NCBI GenBank assembly: GCA_029378245.1
Contig: JARKIF010000018.1
Coordinates: 992,001-1,056,000 of the forward strand
Length of the DNA stretch: 64,000 nt
Source of the DNA: Roridomyces roridus
Taxonomy: Eukaryota > Basidiomycota > Agaricomycetes > Agaricales > Mycenaceae
Reading direction: 5' to 3'
Below, in pieces: positions 34,085-45,401 of the stretch. The translations under genes and the position numbers were made by a program. Below the pieces are notes generated by a model, which saw only the letters and a program-made list of their open reading frames with translations, was not told the DNA's origin and did not search any database. How positions within the stretch are numbered: the first letter of the stretch is position 1; every line of letters begins with the position of its first letter.

Positions 34085-35454
34085 TTACTGCGCGGTATAC
34101 ACCGGTGGAATCTCCGCCGGCTTTGGAGCGCCATTCACATCCAACTCCCGTATCCCACTATCCACATGCTGCACCGGAGCCGGGGGCGCAATACTAGGCC
34201 CGCCGTTGATACCCACACCCTGTTCGTACGAAGCAACGACCTCCTGCTGCCGGCGCTTCATATCCGTGACATTCGAAGACGAGACCGCCTCGCCGCTGGA
34301 AGACCCAGCGTAGGAGGATGTGCCGGCTGCGGAGGTGGAGGCGGATGGCTGGTGGTGGTAAGCCATGGCCATGGGCACTGGGTATGGGTACGCTGCGCTT
34401 CCTGGGGTACTGCCGGGAGTGGTTATCCCGTACGACGATTCGTGCATGGGTGCTTGTGGGATTGGGCCGTAGCCATACGGCTGGGTATTATTATTACCAT
34501 ACAGCACGCCGACCTTGGAGGCCGAACTAGGGACGTTGCTTAGCGATGCCATTGGGGCTGGAGTCGGGTATGGGTATCCAGGCTGTGGGGGACCACCGCC
34601 GAATGCTGAGCAATTAGTACATAACATGCATGATGCCAAGAAAAAAACGAAAGAACGTACGAAGAACGGAAGTTGAGTCAGCGAAATCCCGCTGCCGACG
34701 TCTACGCCACAGGAAGAGTCCAATACATATCAGGACAACCACAACAGCCGCGGCTATAACCCCTCCGATGAGACCTCCGTGAGATGAACTTGTATGCGAG
34801 GCGGGTGAGGTTGGGGATGGTGATGCAGAAGATGATGAAGATGAAGAGACAGGGACCGTGCTCGAGCTGCCCTGAGAGGCGGACGTCGATGCTGGGTGTG
34901 AACCTGTCACTTGGAAATAATCGACTAACCGAATTGAATCAACAAGTGCTGGAGAAATGAATGGAAGAATTCTCACACCAAATGGTCCCCTCTCCGTCCC
35001 CAGCAGCGCCGTTGATCGCCCTCATCGTTACGACGAGAGTACTAGGCAACAAGTTGGAAACCGAGGCACAGAGAATACGGTGGATACGCACTGTTGCCCA
35101 TCGGAAATCGTCCCAGATTTCCAAAACGGCTGTTGAAAGTCGTCCAGCCCATTCCCCGAGGCTTGAGAGGTAACGACTGTCCCTTGGTCCCCGTCGATCG
35201 AATACAACGTCCTGACGCCAGTGCTCGTCGCGTCAAACGTCCCAAAGACAGTTATTCCCGTCCCTGCACCGTTGGATTCAAGTCAAAGAAGAACGACGGT
35301 GCCTGAGCTCACCGTTAAACGGCACCGAAAAGTGATCTCCTACTTTGACAGAGCTGCTGACGGTACCGTCGTGCTCGTGTATCGTGCCGCCGACGACCCA
35401 GGTCCCAGTGTAGGTGATGGAGGGGTCTTGGTCGTCGATGAGGACGGTCGACAT
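34085..35454 (-). CDS. Single-pass surface protein, paralogue 1
   Basis: The start MSTVLIDDQDPSITYTGTW at 35454 opens an extracellular domain with alternating hydrophobic strands (GDHFSVPFNG, ITVFGTFDATSTGV, TLYSID) separated by short introns. Then come DYFQVTG, a Ser/Pro/Thr-rich stalk, one membrane span (GLIGGVIAAAVVVVLICIG) with basic stop-transfer RRRRQR, and a Pro/Tyr/Ser-rich cytosolic tail ending KPAEIPPVYTAQ (stop at 34085). This layout is very common in mushrooms, and a role in wall sensing or ligand binding is only a guess. Paralogue 2 lies at 37379-38870 in the same orientation. Confidence 0.78.
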
Positions 35455-35938
35455 GACGGGAAGAGAAGAGGGGAGTGGAGAAAGGGACGAGTGGAGTGGG
35501 CCAGAGTAAATTGACAACGATATTAACAATATATTCGGGAGCCGCTGTGCAGTTTTTCATTGATACGCGAGGTGAAAAAATGCCGACGCCGACGTGCGAG
35601 ATGAGCGCCCGCTGTGGGCGCTGCATGGGCGCCGCCAGTCAATTGGCGAGAGAAAGGGCAGAGACTATAAGACTTTGCACAAGACGAGCAAGGTTTTGAG
35701 ACTCTAGAGAGACTTGACCAGCAGAGCGTGCGCCAAGGCCGCCGTGGGCGTTAAACATTGAATGGTGACGGGTTTACGTGGTGCCTCGGCTAGATTGTCT
35801 CCGGTATGAGAGATTCCGAAGTGAAAGACGGGAGTCTTGCGGGAGTCGGATAAGGCGGAACACTTGTTTCTTGCGTTTGTTGGTCAAGGTTGGGTCAAGG
35901 CGGGAAGGAAGGACCAATCGGATGCAATTGACGCCATC
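35455..35938. promoter_or_regulatory. Bidirectional intergenic region
   Basis: About 480 bp between divergent genes (minus-strand surface protein and plus-strand F-box gene). No clear TATA box was found. Confidence 0.4.
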
Positions 35939-37135
35939 ATGATGCGCCCACTCTTGTTCTCTACCACCATGCAGCTACCCGTCGAACTGATTCAACTCAT
36001 TCTGGAGAACCTCGGCCGTCCGGAGATTTTGACTATGCGTCTCTTGAACATTCTTTTCTGCGCTTCAGCAACCCCGATCGCTTTTCGCGAACTCGGTGTC
36101 GCCGACACCGTTCGCAGTGCTCAGCGCTTTGAGGGGCTTCAGTCAAATCCCCATATTGCTTCTTGTGTCAAATCCGTCGTGTTTCGCAGTGAGTCTCGAC
36201 TTGCTCCCGTTCTTTCTCATAAAACACCATTTAGCAATCCTTGGCGCTCAATTCGACATGCTTGCTCTGATTACTGTGCGGCGGGCGATGTCAAGACTAT
36301 CCCAGCTACCACAACTATCTTCTCTCAGATTCGAGTTCCATCCTACATTCGACGAGCAAATTCCCGACTTCACGGACGACAAGGCCTCGCCTCGGCTGAA
36401 GAGGCAGCGTGCGGTGCTGACGGCCGCATGCAGCGCCCCACTTCCAATGCTCAAATCCCTCACATTGATCAATCTCATGACACTACCCAGTGAACTGTTC
36501 ACTTCGGACGCATTTGAGGCCCTGCTTCGGCCGCTCGACACGCTCTCCATCGAGACTCTGGGTCCCAGGTATTATAGCGGCGGCGTTAGGGAGGGCCAGC
36601 CCATTGCCAAGTTCTGGACACAGATGACTACGGTGTTGGCCGCAGCTCAGGCGAGTAGGAATTTCCAATCAATCAATGCCTTTCTTAATCCAATTTGCAG
36701 TCCATTTCCACGCTTCATTTGCGCAGCAGCCATCTCATCAGCCTCAGCCCCAAACTCATCTTCCCCTCATCGTCATTCCCCAACTTGACAACCCTCCATT
36801 TGACCAAAGTCTGTTGCTCGAGAGATACTGTCGAATTCATCCTGAGGCACCCTGGGTTGCGCGAGCTTGCGCTGCAGAACTGTCCCTTGGACCCTCATAT
36901 CAAGAGTGGGGACTACTACACGTCTTGGGTGACGATATTAGAAATGCTTGATGCTGGACTTGAGAGCTTGGTCCAGATTAGCATCTTCGATTTGAAGTAC
37001 TGCCTATGGTCGGGGATCGTGGCTTCTACCAGTGGGGACACGTTCGGGCTTGATGCCGTTTTGGATCAACGGGCATTGGAGAAGTGGACGGGGAACGTTG
37101 CGCTGCGGCGCGGGGCTGGAAATTCTCGTGAATGA
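35939..37135 (+). CDS. F-box protein with leucine-rich body, unrelated to copies A-J
   Basis: ATG 35939 (or 35969) opens MQLPVELIQLILENLGRPEILTMRLLN, a clear F-box. After an intron near 36190-36235 comes a leucine-rich region (LSQLPQLSSLRFEF, LPMLKSLTLINLMTLPSELF), another intron near 36648-36702, then STLHLRSSHL, FPNLTTLHLTKV and HPGLRELALQNCPL. The frame ends at 37135. Just beyond, another frame reads FFEELGVDGCEDP after a run of eight or nine T, so the original C-terminus may have been longer and lost by a slippage mutation. It lies between two paralogous surface-protein genes. SCF-type ubiquitin ligase membership is inferred from the F-box. Confidence 0.7.
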
Positions 37136-37378
37136 TTTTTTTTGAGGAACTGGGAGTCGACGGTTGTGAAGATCCAAAGAGTCGAGGAGTGGAGGAAGAA
37201 TCTCGACGAGAGGAGAGCAAGAGGTGGAACGTTGAACGCTGATGGGTGGCGTGTAATGACTGTGAATTCTATTCGATCTCTTGCCTCGTTGGAAGTAACC
37301 TAAAGAGTGGAGTTTTATTTACTTATTTACATGGAGAATTTCCCCAATAACCTGTCTTTCATACGACCGCTCTTCAAA

Positions 37379-38870
37379 TCACTGGACAGTATATACCGGA
37401 GGAATCTCCGCCGGCTTCACCCCAGTGCGAATCCCACTATCAACATGCTGCACCGCAGGCCCCGACCCCGCAAGTCCCTGCTCATACGACAAAACTACCT
37501 CCTGCTGCCGACGCTTGAGGTCCGTCACGTTGGACCCAGGAACAGCAGGGGCGTCGGCCGTGCTGGTCATCGAGGATCTGGGGTGCGCATGCGAAGACGA
37601 CGAGCTCGGGCCTGCAGCGAATGAGGAGGAGGTGGCGGTAGGCGAGGTGGGACGATGTTGTTGTTGTTGATACGAATTCGAGTAACTTCCGTCTTGGGCC
37701 TGGGGCGCGTAGCCTGGATTTGGGTATACGTCGGAAGCCGGTGCTGCGTAGGCCTGTGGTCCTGGGTATGTATGCGCAACGTGCGAAGTTACAGGATAGA
37801 GGAGCGGCGCAGCCTCTACTTGCGCAGGGGGAGTCGCGATCGGCGTGCCAGGACCAGAACCGTATTCATACGGCTGGCTGTACATTGACCCGAGTTTCGG
37901 TGTACCTCCTTGGACGAACGCCATCCCAGGTCCGGAATTCGGACCATAGTAGACTGGATGGGCGTTGGATACTGCCACATGAAAGTAAGCGAATTGAATT
38001 TGGGTTGGGGAAATTGAGAAGCGACTCGTACCGGAATTTTGTTGCCGCTGTCTGCGTCTCAGAAAGAATAGACCGCAGAGGAGGAAGAGGATAAGAACGG
38101 CCACGCCTCCGACGACGCCTCCGATGAGTCCCGCATGTGAAGAGCTACCGCTGGCGATGGCGCCGGCGCTCGAGCTCGGCGATGGAGATGAAGACGATGT
38201 GTTTGTCGCGGACGACGAGGCCGATGATTGGGAGGCCGAAGAAGAGGACGGAGAGGACGATGTGCCCGACGGGCTGCTCTGCGTATTAGTATTAGGCGTT
38301 TCGGTGGGTCCGCCAGTCACTTGGAAGTAATCAACTGAAGAATATCCGATTCAGCTCAAATCGTAGACAACGAAAATGAATGAATCTCTCACACCAAATC
38401 GTTCCTTCTCCATCTCCATCATCGCTGTTTATCGACTTCATCGTCACCACCAGAGTGCTGCAAGATTATTTGAAAACAATGGTCGAAAACAGGAGCTGCA
38501 CCTACTGATTCCCACTGGACAGAGTCCCCGACTGCCAGAAAGGCTGTTGATAGTCATCGAGACCATTTCCAGAGGCTTGCGACGTGACGATAGTTCCAGC
38601 GGCGTTGTCGATCGAGTACAACGTCTTGACTCCAGTGCTTGTCGCATCGAAGGTCCCAAAGACGGTGATCTCCGTACCTGTGTGCATAAATTAGGCTCCG
38701 CAAGGCAGATATTATTTGGGCTTCTTACCCTGGAAAGGCACAGAAAAGTGATCCCCGACTTTGGTGGAGCTGCTCACAGTATCGTCGTGCTCGTGGATCG
38801 TACCTCCTACGACCCAACTCCCGGTGTAGGTGATGGACGGGTCTTGGTCGTCGATTAAGGATGTCGCCAT
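37379..38870 (-). CDS. Single-pass surface protein, paralogue 2
   Basis: The start MATSLIDDQDPSITYTGSW at 38870 and the following strands (GTIHEHDDTVSSSTKVGDHF, ITVFGTFDATSTGVKTLYS) closely match paralogue 1, as do DYFQVTGG, the Ser-rich stalk, the membrane span (GLIGGVVGGVAVLILFLL), the RRRQRQQ stop-transfer and the tail ending KPAEIPPVYTVQ. The cytosolic tail is longer and rich in Tyr, Pro, Gln and Ser. A probable intron lies near 37968-38030. The stop is TGA at 37379-37381. The pair is a direct duplication with an F-box gene between. Confidence 0.8.
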
Positions 38871-39249
38871 GGGGTGGAGGGAGGGAGGGAGGGAAGAAAC
38901 TTCAAGAAAGGGAGTGGAGCCGGTGGAATTAAAACATTGTATTGTCCTTGTCCAGCCCTTGCTGTATACCCACTAGCGAGATAAGCGAGGACAACTTGAA
39001 GTCCCCGCCGGCATACAGACTTACAGTGGGCGTCTATTATTTGATTCTGAGGAACCTTTCCGTACCTGGTGCGGGCAGTTGGTCTTTGGCTTGGCTGAAG
39101 AAGATCCGCAGTATAATTTGCGCACAAAAACTAGAGCAGAGGTGATATTTCGCAGAGTTTCGACCAGGGAGACCTTTGTTTCGGTTAGCGTACGGCGCTT
39201 GCTGCCATTGCTTGTCTAAGAATGTCGCGAGATGTCGAGGAACCGTTCG
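38871..39249. other. Upstream region of paralogue 2, no gene seen
   Basis: About 380 bp of promoter-side DNA with no supported ORF or element. Confidence 0.4.
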
Positions 39250-39654
39250 ATTGGTCTAATTAGATTTCCCCGAAAGGATGACAGCCCTGACACGCCGCCA
39301 GCCGACCGACCGTGCCTCCGCTCTTGGCTCCTCTTGGTGATCGCCTTGGTCCCTCTCTGGCGGTGTCCTCTGATCCTCCCGTTCGGCACCAGCGGCTAGG
39401 GCTCGGAACTGGGTCAAGGCCGTTCAGCTCTGTCAACTGACGTCGCGGTACGTGTTGTATCCTCTGCAAACTTCTGCACATACTCAACTGACAGACAGAA
39501 ACGGGCACAGTTTGCTTGACCCCCCTCTTCAACAAGTGTGTGGTTGAGAATGTGCTAAAAGCTGGTCAACTCGGCAAAGCTCCAACAAGAAATCTTTGCA
39601 TTACGGCCACCAAGCAACGTGAAATCGCTCTTGGGGATATCTAATTAGACCAAT
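39250..39654. mobile_element. MITE-like element, 405 bp
   Basis: The left end ATTGGTCTAATTAGATTTCC and the right end, read on the other strand as ATTGGTCTAATTAGATATCC, are inverted copies with one difference over about 23 bp. No clear target duplication and no transposase are seen. Confidence 0.7.
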
Positions 39655-39718
39655 AAAGCTGTAGGGCCGGCAAGCGGCATGGCCTGCTACCTTTGGGTGG
39701 GGCCAATGAACGCCAAAG

Positions 39719-40245
39719 TAGTGTTCGTCACGGGTAGGGCAACCCGCCGCGGGTCACGGGTACGGGTACCTACGGGTACGGGTCCGGGTCGGCAGCTGAA
39801 TTTTTTGCAGACCCGCGGGTACCCGCCACAACCCGTAGGAATAGCACAGACACCGCCGAATACGCCTTGCGCGAGCACGCTGAAGACGAGGGCTGACTGG
39901 AACGGTGGAAATCAATGCCGATGACGCCGCCGGTGAACTGCCGGCACTGTGCCGCTTGATCCAAGATAAATCAGTGGTGATTGATTGAACTCGGCATTTG
40001 ATTGTGCTCACTTCCCAGCGATTCCACGGAAACTTATGCATCCTGTAGGCATATTTCAGTGCTTCATGCATGATTTCAGTCACTGAACCCACCAGCAGCT
40101 CACAAATCCACTGCGGGTTCCACGGGTCACGGGTCACCCGCCGACCCGCCGCCAGACCCGTACCCGTCATCGCGGGTACGGGTTTCAGCGGGTACGGGTA
40201 CGGGTCGTCTCGCAAATACCCGCGGGAGACCCGTGACGATTACTA
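39719..40245. mobile_element. hAT-type MITE, 527 bp, with GGGTAC-rich ends
   Basis: A perfect 8-bp direct repeat CGCCAAAG flanks it (39711-39718 and 40246-40253). The ends are TAGTGTTCGTCACGGGT and the inverse of TAGTAATCGTCACGGGT. Both subterminal regions are built of repeated GGGTAC/ACCCG motifs on opposite strands, which can fold back on each other. It is non-autonomous. Confidence 0.88.
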
Positions 40246-41794
40246 CGCCAAAGTGTCACAGATTTGAACACGAGACCTTTTTTTCTTTTTCTTCGAATTC
40301 TCGAGCTCAAGTTCTCTGGAGATAACTTGATGGTGTACAAGTATTCATCCCCGCAGTAATCTAGAATCGGAAAGTGCAGAATGAAGAAAAGCAGCACAAG
40401 GCACATGCCAATACACCGTGGATCCACCACGACGTCGATCGCTCGTCCGTGCGCCGCTTCGCGCCGCACTCCCTCGCTCTTGGCCTCCAAGAATGAGTCG
40501 TCCAATGCAGCTTACAGGATCATTTGTGGTCGCTCGTCCGCGCGCCGCTACGCGCCACGCTCCCTCGCTCCTCTGAGGCTCTGCCCCTTGCAAAACAAAT
40601 TGTCGTATTGTACGGTTCATTTCTGAATCCTAATTTTCATGTCCCAGAAAATCACACACCCGTCGTGCTGTATTATGCAGCCAGTGAGTATGCGCGTGTC
40701 GCAGTTGGTTGGTACTCGAGCCAGCCTTCGAAGGCGGAGACGAGACAAGAACAATTCAAAAGGGGTTACTCTGACAGCCTTGGGATTTTTCTCGGCAAAG
40801 AACCCGACATCTGTGCATGGCATTTGCGCAAATGTTGAAAAGTATTTCGGGTAGGATTGCACCCGGAAGTCGAGGTCATCAATATTGCGTTCTTGGCGCG
40901 GCAATCATCGGCTTCAGCAAGCATTTGGCTGGAGCCATCAGTGCTGACGCAAAAACCAGCGACAAAAACGTGATGGCCTGCAAAAACCAAAATTTAGGGC
41001 GCCCTATAGAAACCTGTACCTAAAGGTAGCAGGAATCGAACTATGACTCAGAGATGTCGGTTGGATGTCGGCTTGATGTTCATCGTGTCTAGGTACACAG
41101 AGAACCGGTGCGTAACTGGCGGAACTATACTTGGAGGCTAGAAAGCGTCGTCAAGGTTTGAGACAAGTGAGTTGCGGCTGTGATTGATGGGTGATTGATG
41201 CCACTTGCTCTTGTCCTTCACGATGATGCCGGTCTCGATGAGCAACCAACTGGTGGCTCCACGTTCCAGAGATCCTCGATAAATCGAAGAATTTGCATTC
41301 AAGACTCTGTCAAGACTTTCATTCCACCGGCGGCCACCTTCACTCCAACATCTAACTGATTCGGTCGGACTCGAATTCCACCCAGTCTAGTACGCCTCAC
41401 TGGCAGCTGTCTGCATCAGAATCTCCCAAGATGCATCAGCGCCCAGCGGCGCTGTCGGACACATATCAAAAACTTTAAAAATCTATCAACCTTGGGCATG
41501 CATATACTCGTGGCACCTCTCAACCTCGTCCACCGCCCCCCATTCCACTCCCCCCATTCCACTCCCTCACCCTCGCCCACTCATCGCACGGCGCCATCCT
41601 CTCAACCCACAAAAACAACGCACAAATCGAATAATACACATACGAAACCTCACCTCCCTGCGCCACCATCCATCCCATCTCCACTCTCATCGCCGATATT
41701 CCTATCAATAGAGATTAAGTAAACTGCTCCTGCACCGCCCTCCACGCTAGTTCGCCCGGCAACCCCGCAACACCCGGGCCGTGACAATACACCC
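40246..41794. other. About 1.5 kb without a recognisable gene
   Basis: A direct repeat of about 45 bp (gctcgtccgtgcgccgctt at 40441 and gctcgtccgcgcgccgcta at 40531) is the main structure. 41530-41700 is C-rich and low in complexity. ORFs show no domain. Confidence 0.5.
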
Positions 41795-42060
41795 TAACAG
41801 GAAGCAAAGGACGCGCGATGACCTCCTGGACGTAGTGCGTGCGCATACTCCGCGATGTCGTTTGCGTTGGGGACGATTGCGGGTGGACCATCGACGAGCG
41901 AACGGTCCATTATGCGTGTACCGTCTACGCGTCGAGAACTTGGTGGGGCGCCGATGGCGGGGAGGGTGTTCGACGTCTTGGAGCTGGACCAGACGGTGCG
42001 ATATGGCAGGCGTTTGTAGTTCAAGATGAACCTGGCTTTATCGTCAGCTGAATTCAGCTC
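41795..42060 (-). pseudogene. Glutathione S-transferase N-terminal domain fragment
   Basis: The minus strand reads RFILNYKRLPYRTVW, then IGAPPSSRRVDG and NANDIAEYAHAL, in the order of the thioredoxin-like N-terminal domain of fungal GstU/Ure2-like proteins (usually xYxLNYKxLPY, later IGAPP, later IAEYL). The start exon and the C-terminal helical domain are not found, and a stop follows at 41794. It is a decayed fragment. Confidence 0.5.
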
Positions 42061-43407
42061 GATGGCAAGGGGAAATAACCGGATGCATCCATGTTTACGC
42101 GCCTACACCGGATCCTGGCTAGTCCGAGAGGTTATTACTTGGATTGAAGTGTGAAGGGGTCTTTAGCGGTGAGCATCCTATTTCAACCCAACGCTCGAAG
42201 ATACACATTGACTCCTATAGCTTTCAGTAGAAGACAATTCAAGGTGTGCGCAAGGACTGCTGAGACTTCGTGTTCCGGCAGTCTATAATAATGAACGGAG
42301 ACGATAGCGCTGGAGCCTTATTTCAAGCCACAAAATGCAGTTTGTGGAGCCGGGCCGAGGGTAGTTCAGGTAAACTAGTGCTGCCTGCTAACTTATTTGA
42401 GTTGTACAGACTGTCTAGTTGGTATGATGTCTTCGTCGTCGAGATGACTCGACTGTAATTCAAGGATGGCCGCTATGGGTTCAGTGAGCCTCAGCTTGAG
42501 TGGGCTTCTGAGATCCATAAAGGTGCGTGTTTTCTCATTGCCAGGACAGTATATTACAAACACCTTTGGAGGCGGAACCGTATAGAACAGCTGCAAGAGT
42601 TTTTCCTTCCAAGGGACCGTGGACGTGAAGTGTCCAGGGCGCGGGTCGGCCCTCAGATAGACAAGCCCGATCATCCGAGCTAGTTCAGTGGACCCTCCCT
42701 GGCCTGCTGCGCCGCTAGTGTGAGGAGTCAGGACGCGGCGACGCCCGCTTTTGAGCGTGATACGACGGGCGAAGGATATCGAGGCAAACACGGAGAATCG
42801 AGCCAAGTGCTTGTTGAATGTCTCGGATTCCCAAAAGCTCAAGTACAATTGATGCTAACCTACTTCATATATACTAAACTACTGGGTTCATAGACGGAAC
42901 GAGGGGACAAGGCGCGCGCGCCTGCCGCAATATCAATCTCGCGAATATATCAATTACTATCCGAACTAACGTTCAGTACGTTGAAATGAATGGAGCGCCT
43001 GCTGCGCCCCTGCACATAGGGAATAGTCTCGATAGTAGAGAATATAATTTGCTTCAGACTTCGGTCGGGGTCGGCGCGGGGTTGCAAGTTGAAGACTTCA
43101 AACCTCAGCTTCCGGAGCCGCCGGCTTGGACGATTCAGGGGCCGAACGGGAACTTTCCAAACCGAGTGCTCCCAGTGTCGCATCATGTGATCGTGTAGAC
43201 CTGTACCTCAGGTTACCAGAGGTTACCTCCCAGCATCATGCATCACGGATATGTACAGCCCACGAAAATCTTGCGGATCTCTCGCGTTGATCCCTGTCGC
43301 ACAAATCTATTGATATTCCGCGGGGCACTGTCAATGCGCGGATGGCATCTTGCTGCTATGAAACCCGCCGGGACAGGTCTAAGACATTGCCGGAAAGTTT
43401 TGAATAG
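42061..43407. other. About 1.3 kb without a firmly supported gene
   Basis: A 151-codon minus-strand open frame lies at 42393-42848 but starts with TTG and shows no domain. 42900-43200 holds short ORFs only. The promoter of the peroxidase is at the right end. Confidence 0.45.
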
Positions 43408-43413
43408 TATAAA
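43408..43413 (+). promoter_or_regulatory. TATA box of the peroxidase gene
   Basis: TATAAA lies 52 bp before the ATG at 43460, at a usual distance for a fungal core promoter. Confidence 0.6.
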
Positions 43414-43459
43414 GGAGCCGACCCTGCAGAACCTCAAACCTCAGCTAGTCTCTCATCTC

Positions 43460-44351
43460 ATGTCTTCCACCACCGTCAACACCGTCACCCACCCCTACAT
43501 CCCCGCCCGCAGCGGCGACAGTCGCTCGCCCTGCCCGGCTCTCAACGCGCTCGCAAACCACGGCTACATGTGCGTTCCAATCTAAAAGACGCTCGTTATC
43601 AGCCTCACTGACTCACTCCCGCAGTCCGCGCCGTGGAACCAAAATACACTTTACTCACCTCCTTAATGCCGTAAGGACGGTGTACAATCTCACACTCCCA
43701 CTCGCCTTCCTCCTCACCATCGCCGGCTTCGTCACCTGCGCAAAGCTCTCCTTCTCCTTCCCCTCCTCGCCCTCCTCCCCAACCTCGCCTGTGCGTACAC
43801 GGAGGACACCCTCCTGGCCCTGTCAGCCCGAAAAAACGTCCAGCATCCTAAGCTGGAGTCGATTCACGCTGCCGCTGCCGTCCATCTCATGGACCCTCGA
43901 CCTCGAATCCCTCTGCGCACGCGGATGGACCAAAATCACACACGACGCCGCCCTCGTCCACACCGCCCCCACAAACGCTCCCGATCCGATCCTGGTCCAA
44001 AATCTCCTCACAGCCGCTGAAAGGGGTCTCACCCTCCGCGGGCTCGCAGACTACCACGCAGAGCGGACACGTAGTCTCACCCACCCGGAGAGCACGTTCC
44101 ACAGCCACATCGGGCTGGCCGAGTGTGGGCTCGCTTGGCTGATGTTGCGCACCAGGCCCGCAGCGACGACCTCCGAAGAGAATGGTCTCATCGAGCCAGA
44201 GGCGCTGCGTGTTTGGATGGGCGACGAGTGCCTCCCGGAAGCGTGGTGTGGAAATGAGAACGCGCAAAGGCCCGGGAACGCGATCGGGCTGAGGGAGGCA
44301 CACGCAATGGCCCTGATAGTGGGCAAGTTGTCCGAGTCGACGTCGAGATGA
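43460..44351 (+). CDS. Heme-thiolate peroxidase (chloroperoxidase/unspecific peroxygenase family)
   Basis: MSSTTVNTVTHPYIP leads to SPCPALNALANHGY, the PCP motif whose Cys is the heme ligand in this family. After an intron (about 43571-43624) IPRRGTKIHFTHLLNAVRTVYNLTLPLAFLL gives a family-typical hydrophobic segment (in part). Later words are LDLESLCARGW, LLTAAERGLTLRGLAD, GLAECGLAWLML and LRVWMGDECLPEAW. The distal Glu-His-Asp acid-base motif reads Thr-His-Asp (KITHDAAL), so the catalytic Glu is replaced, as may occur in divergent members. A second, 46-bp intron near 43793-43838 is possible but the frame is open through it. No secretion signal is seen. The stop is TGA 44349-44351. The decayed counterpart is at 18298-18735. 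Confidence 0.78.
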
Positions 44352-44399
44352 CTTTCCAGAGATCGTATCTTATTGCAGTATTTATGACCTAAATTATTC

Positions 44400-45340
44400 G
44401 CTGCGAATGAAATATAGAATCAGTATCCAGTTGGAGTACATGTGGTTTGGGCGTACCATGAAAAACGCCGGGAGTGCCCAGATTTGGGGACAGCACGGCG
44501 GAGAGGCCGAGCTGAGGAGGAGGTGAGGAGGCGTGAAAGGGGGAGCGGGGCAAGGAGCGCGGCAGGTGAAAGGAGGGTGGCACCCGAAGCTCGTGCAGAC
44601 GCCTTGAGGAGAGAAGTGGGTTCAGCTCCGAGACGAGGAGAGGTGCAAGGGCGGTGTATGGCTGTTGGCATCCGAACGATGCGAGACTTGAGTGTGTGCG
44701 ATCCGCAAAGACGGGCAGTGCGGTCGGGATCCTTGACGTGGGTGAAGAAGATCGCCGAACGCGCATCGATTGTGGGGGAGAACGACCCTTCCTCCGAAAG
44801 GCCGAAGCTCACAGTGCAGCACCAGTGCACAAGGCTGAGGATGCGTTGCTGCAGAAAGAGAAAGTGGCACTGCAGAGCCCAGACGGAGACGTTCGACGTT
44901 GGCGGTGAAGAAGGTCTCGGGTCGCGGATGGACTGTGGTCAGGAACGAACTGCCTCTGAAATCCAGCAGAAGGGCAACGCCCCAGTATGGCGCGATGCTG
45001 AAAAGACGCTTGTTATACGACGGACTTGGAGCAACGGAAGTGACGACTCACCAGCTCTACGCTCTACGAAAGACCCGAACGGGACTCAATCTGCGCTGCC
45101 AACTTGCTGTTGTGACGACTAGTCCTTTGTAGAGTCGAAAGCCTTAACCAAGGGAGGCGGGGTGTGTACAGCTGCGAGGGCTGCGTGAAAACCCTGCGAG
45201 TTGGGACACATGGCCATGCCCGAGAACTCGGGCCGCTCCGGAGACATTTTCGTAGACGGCTGGGAAGGAAAGACTGCCCAGATAGCGGAGGATGACCGAC
45301 ATCATAGAGAGCGAGGTTTTGATCCGCCATCACTCGCTCT
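44400..45340 (-). pseudogene. X partner sequence, head-to-head with F-box copy E
   Basis: This starts close to copy E and runs leftward. The first readable segment is MSPERPEFSGMAM, with weak similarity to the X starts beside copies D and H. It matches 15.9-18.26 kb in reverse orientation but lacks the 1259-bp insert. A 226-codon plus-strand ORF over this region is antisense and not credited. The family is not recognised. Confidence 0.45.
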
Positions 45341-45401
45341 TGTCTGCGACCATCCAACGACCATCTTGCCAGAATCTGGGACCTCCATATACTCTCCCGC
45401 T

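Noticed and set aside
39730..40230. Telomere-like or microsatellite GGGTAC tract
   Set aside because: The tracts are in opposite orientation inside an element with an 8-bp target duplication, so they are transposon ends and not telomeric repeats.
41020..41060. Possible tRNA 3' end (gttcgattcctgc on the minus strand)
   Set aside because: The T-arm stem does not pair and no acceptor or anticodon arm is found at the right distance.
42393..42848. 151-codon minus-strand ORF as a gene
   Set aside because: It begins with TTG, has no domain and no homologue in the window. It was left as unexplained sequence.
44442..45122. 226-codon Arg-rich plus-strand ORF
   Set aside because: It lies antisense to X, has no ATG-proximal support or domain, and its left-arm counterpart does not keep the frame.
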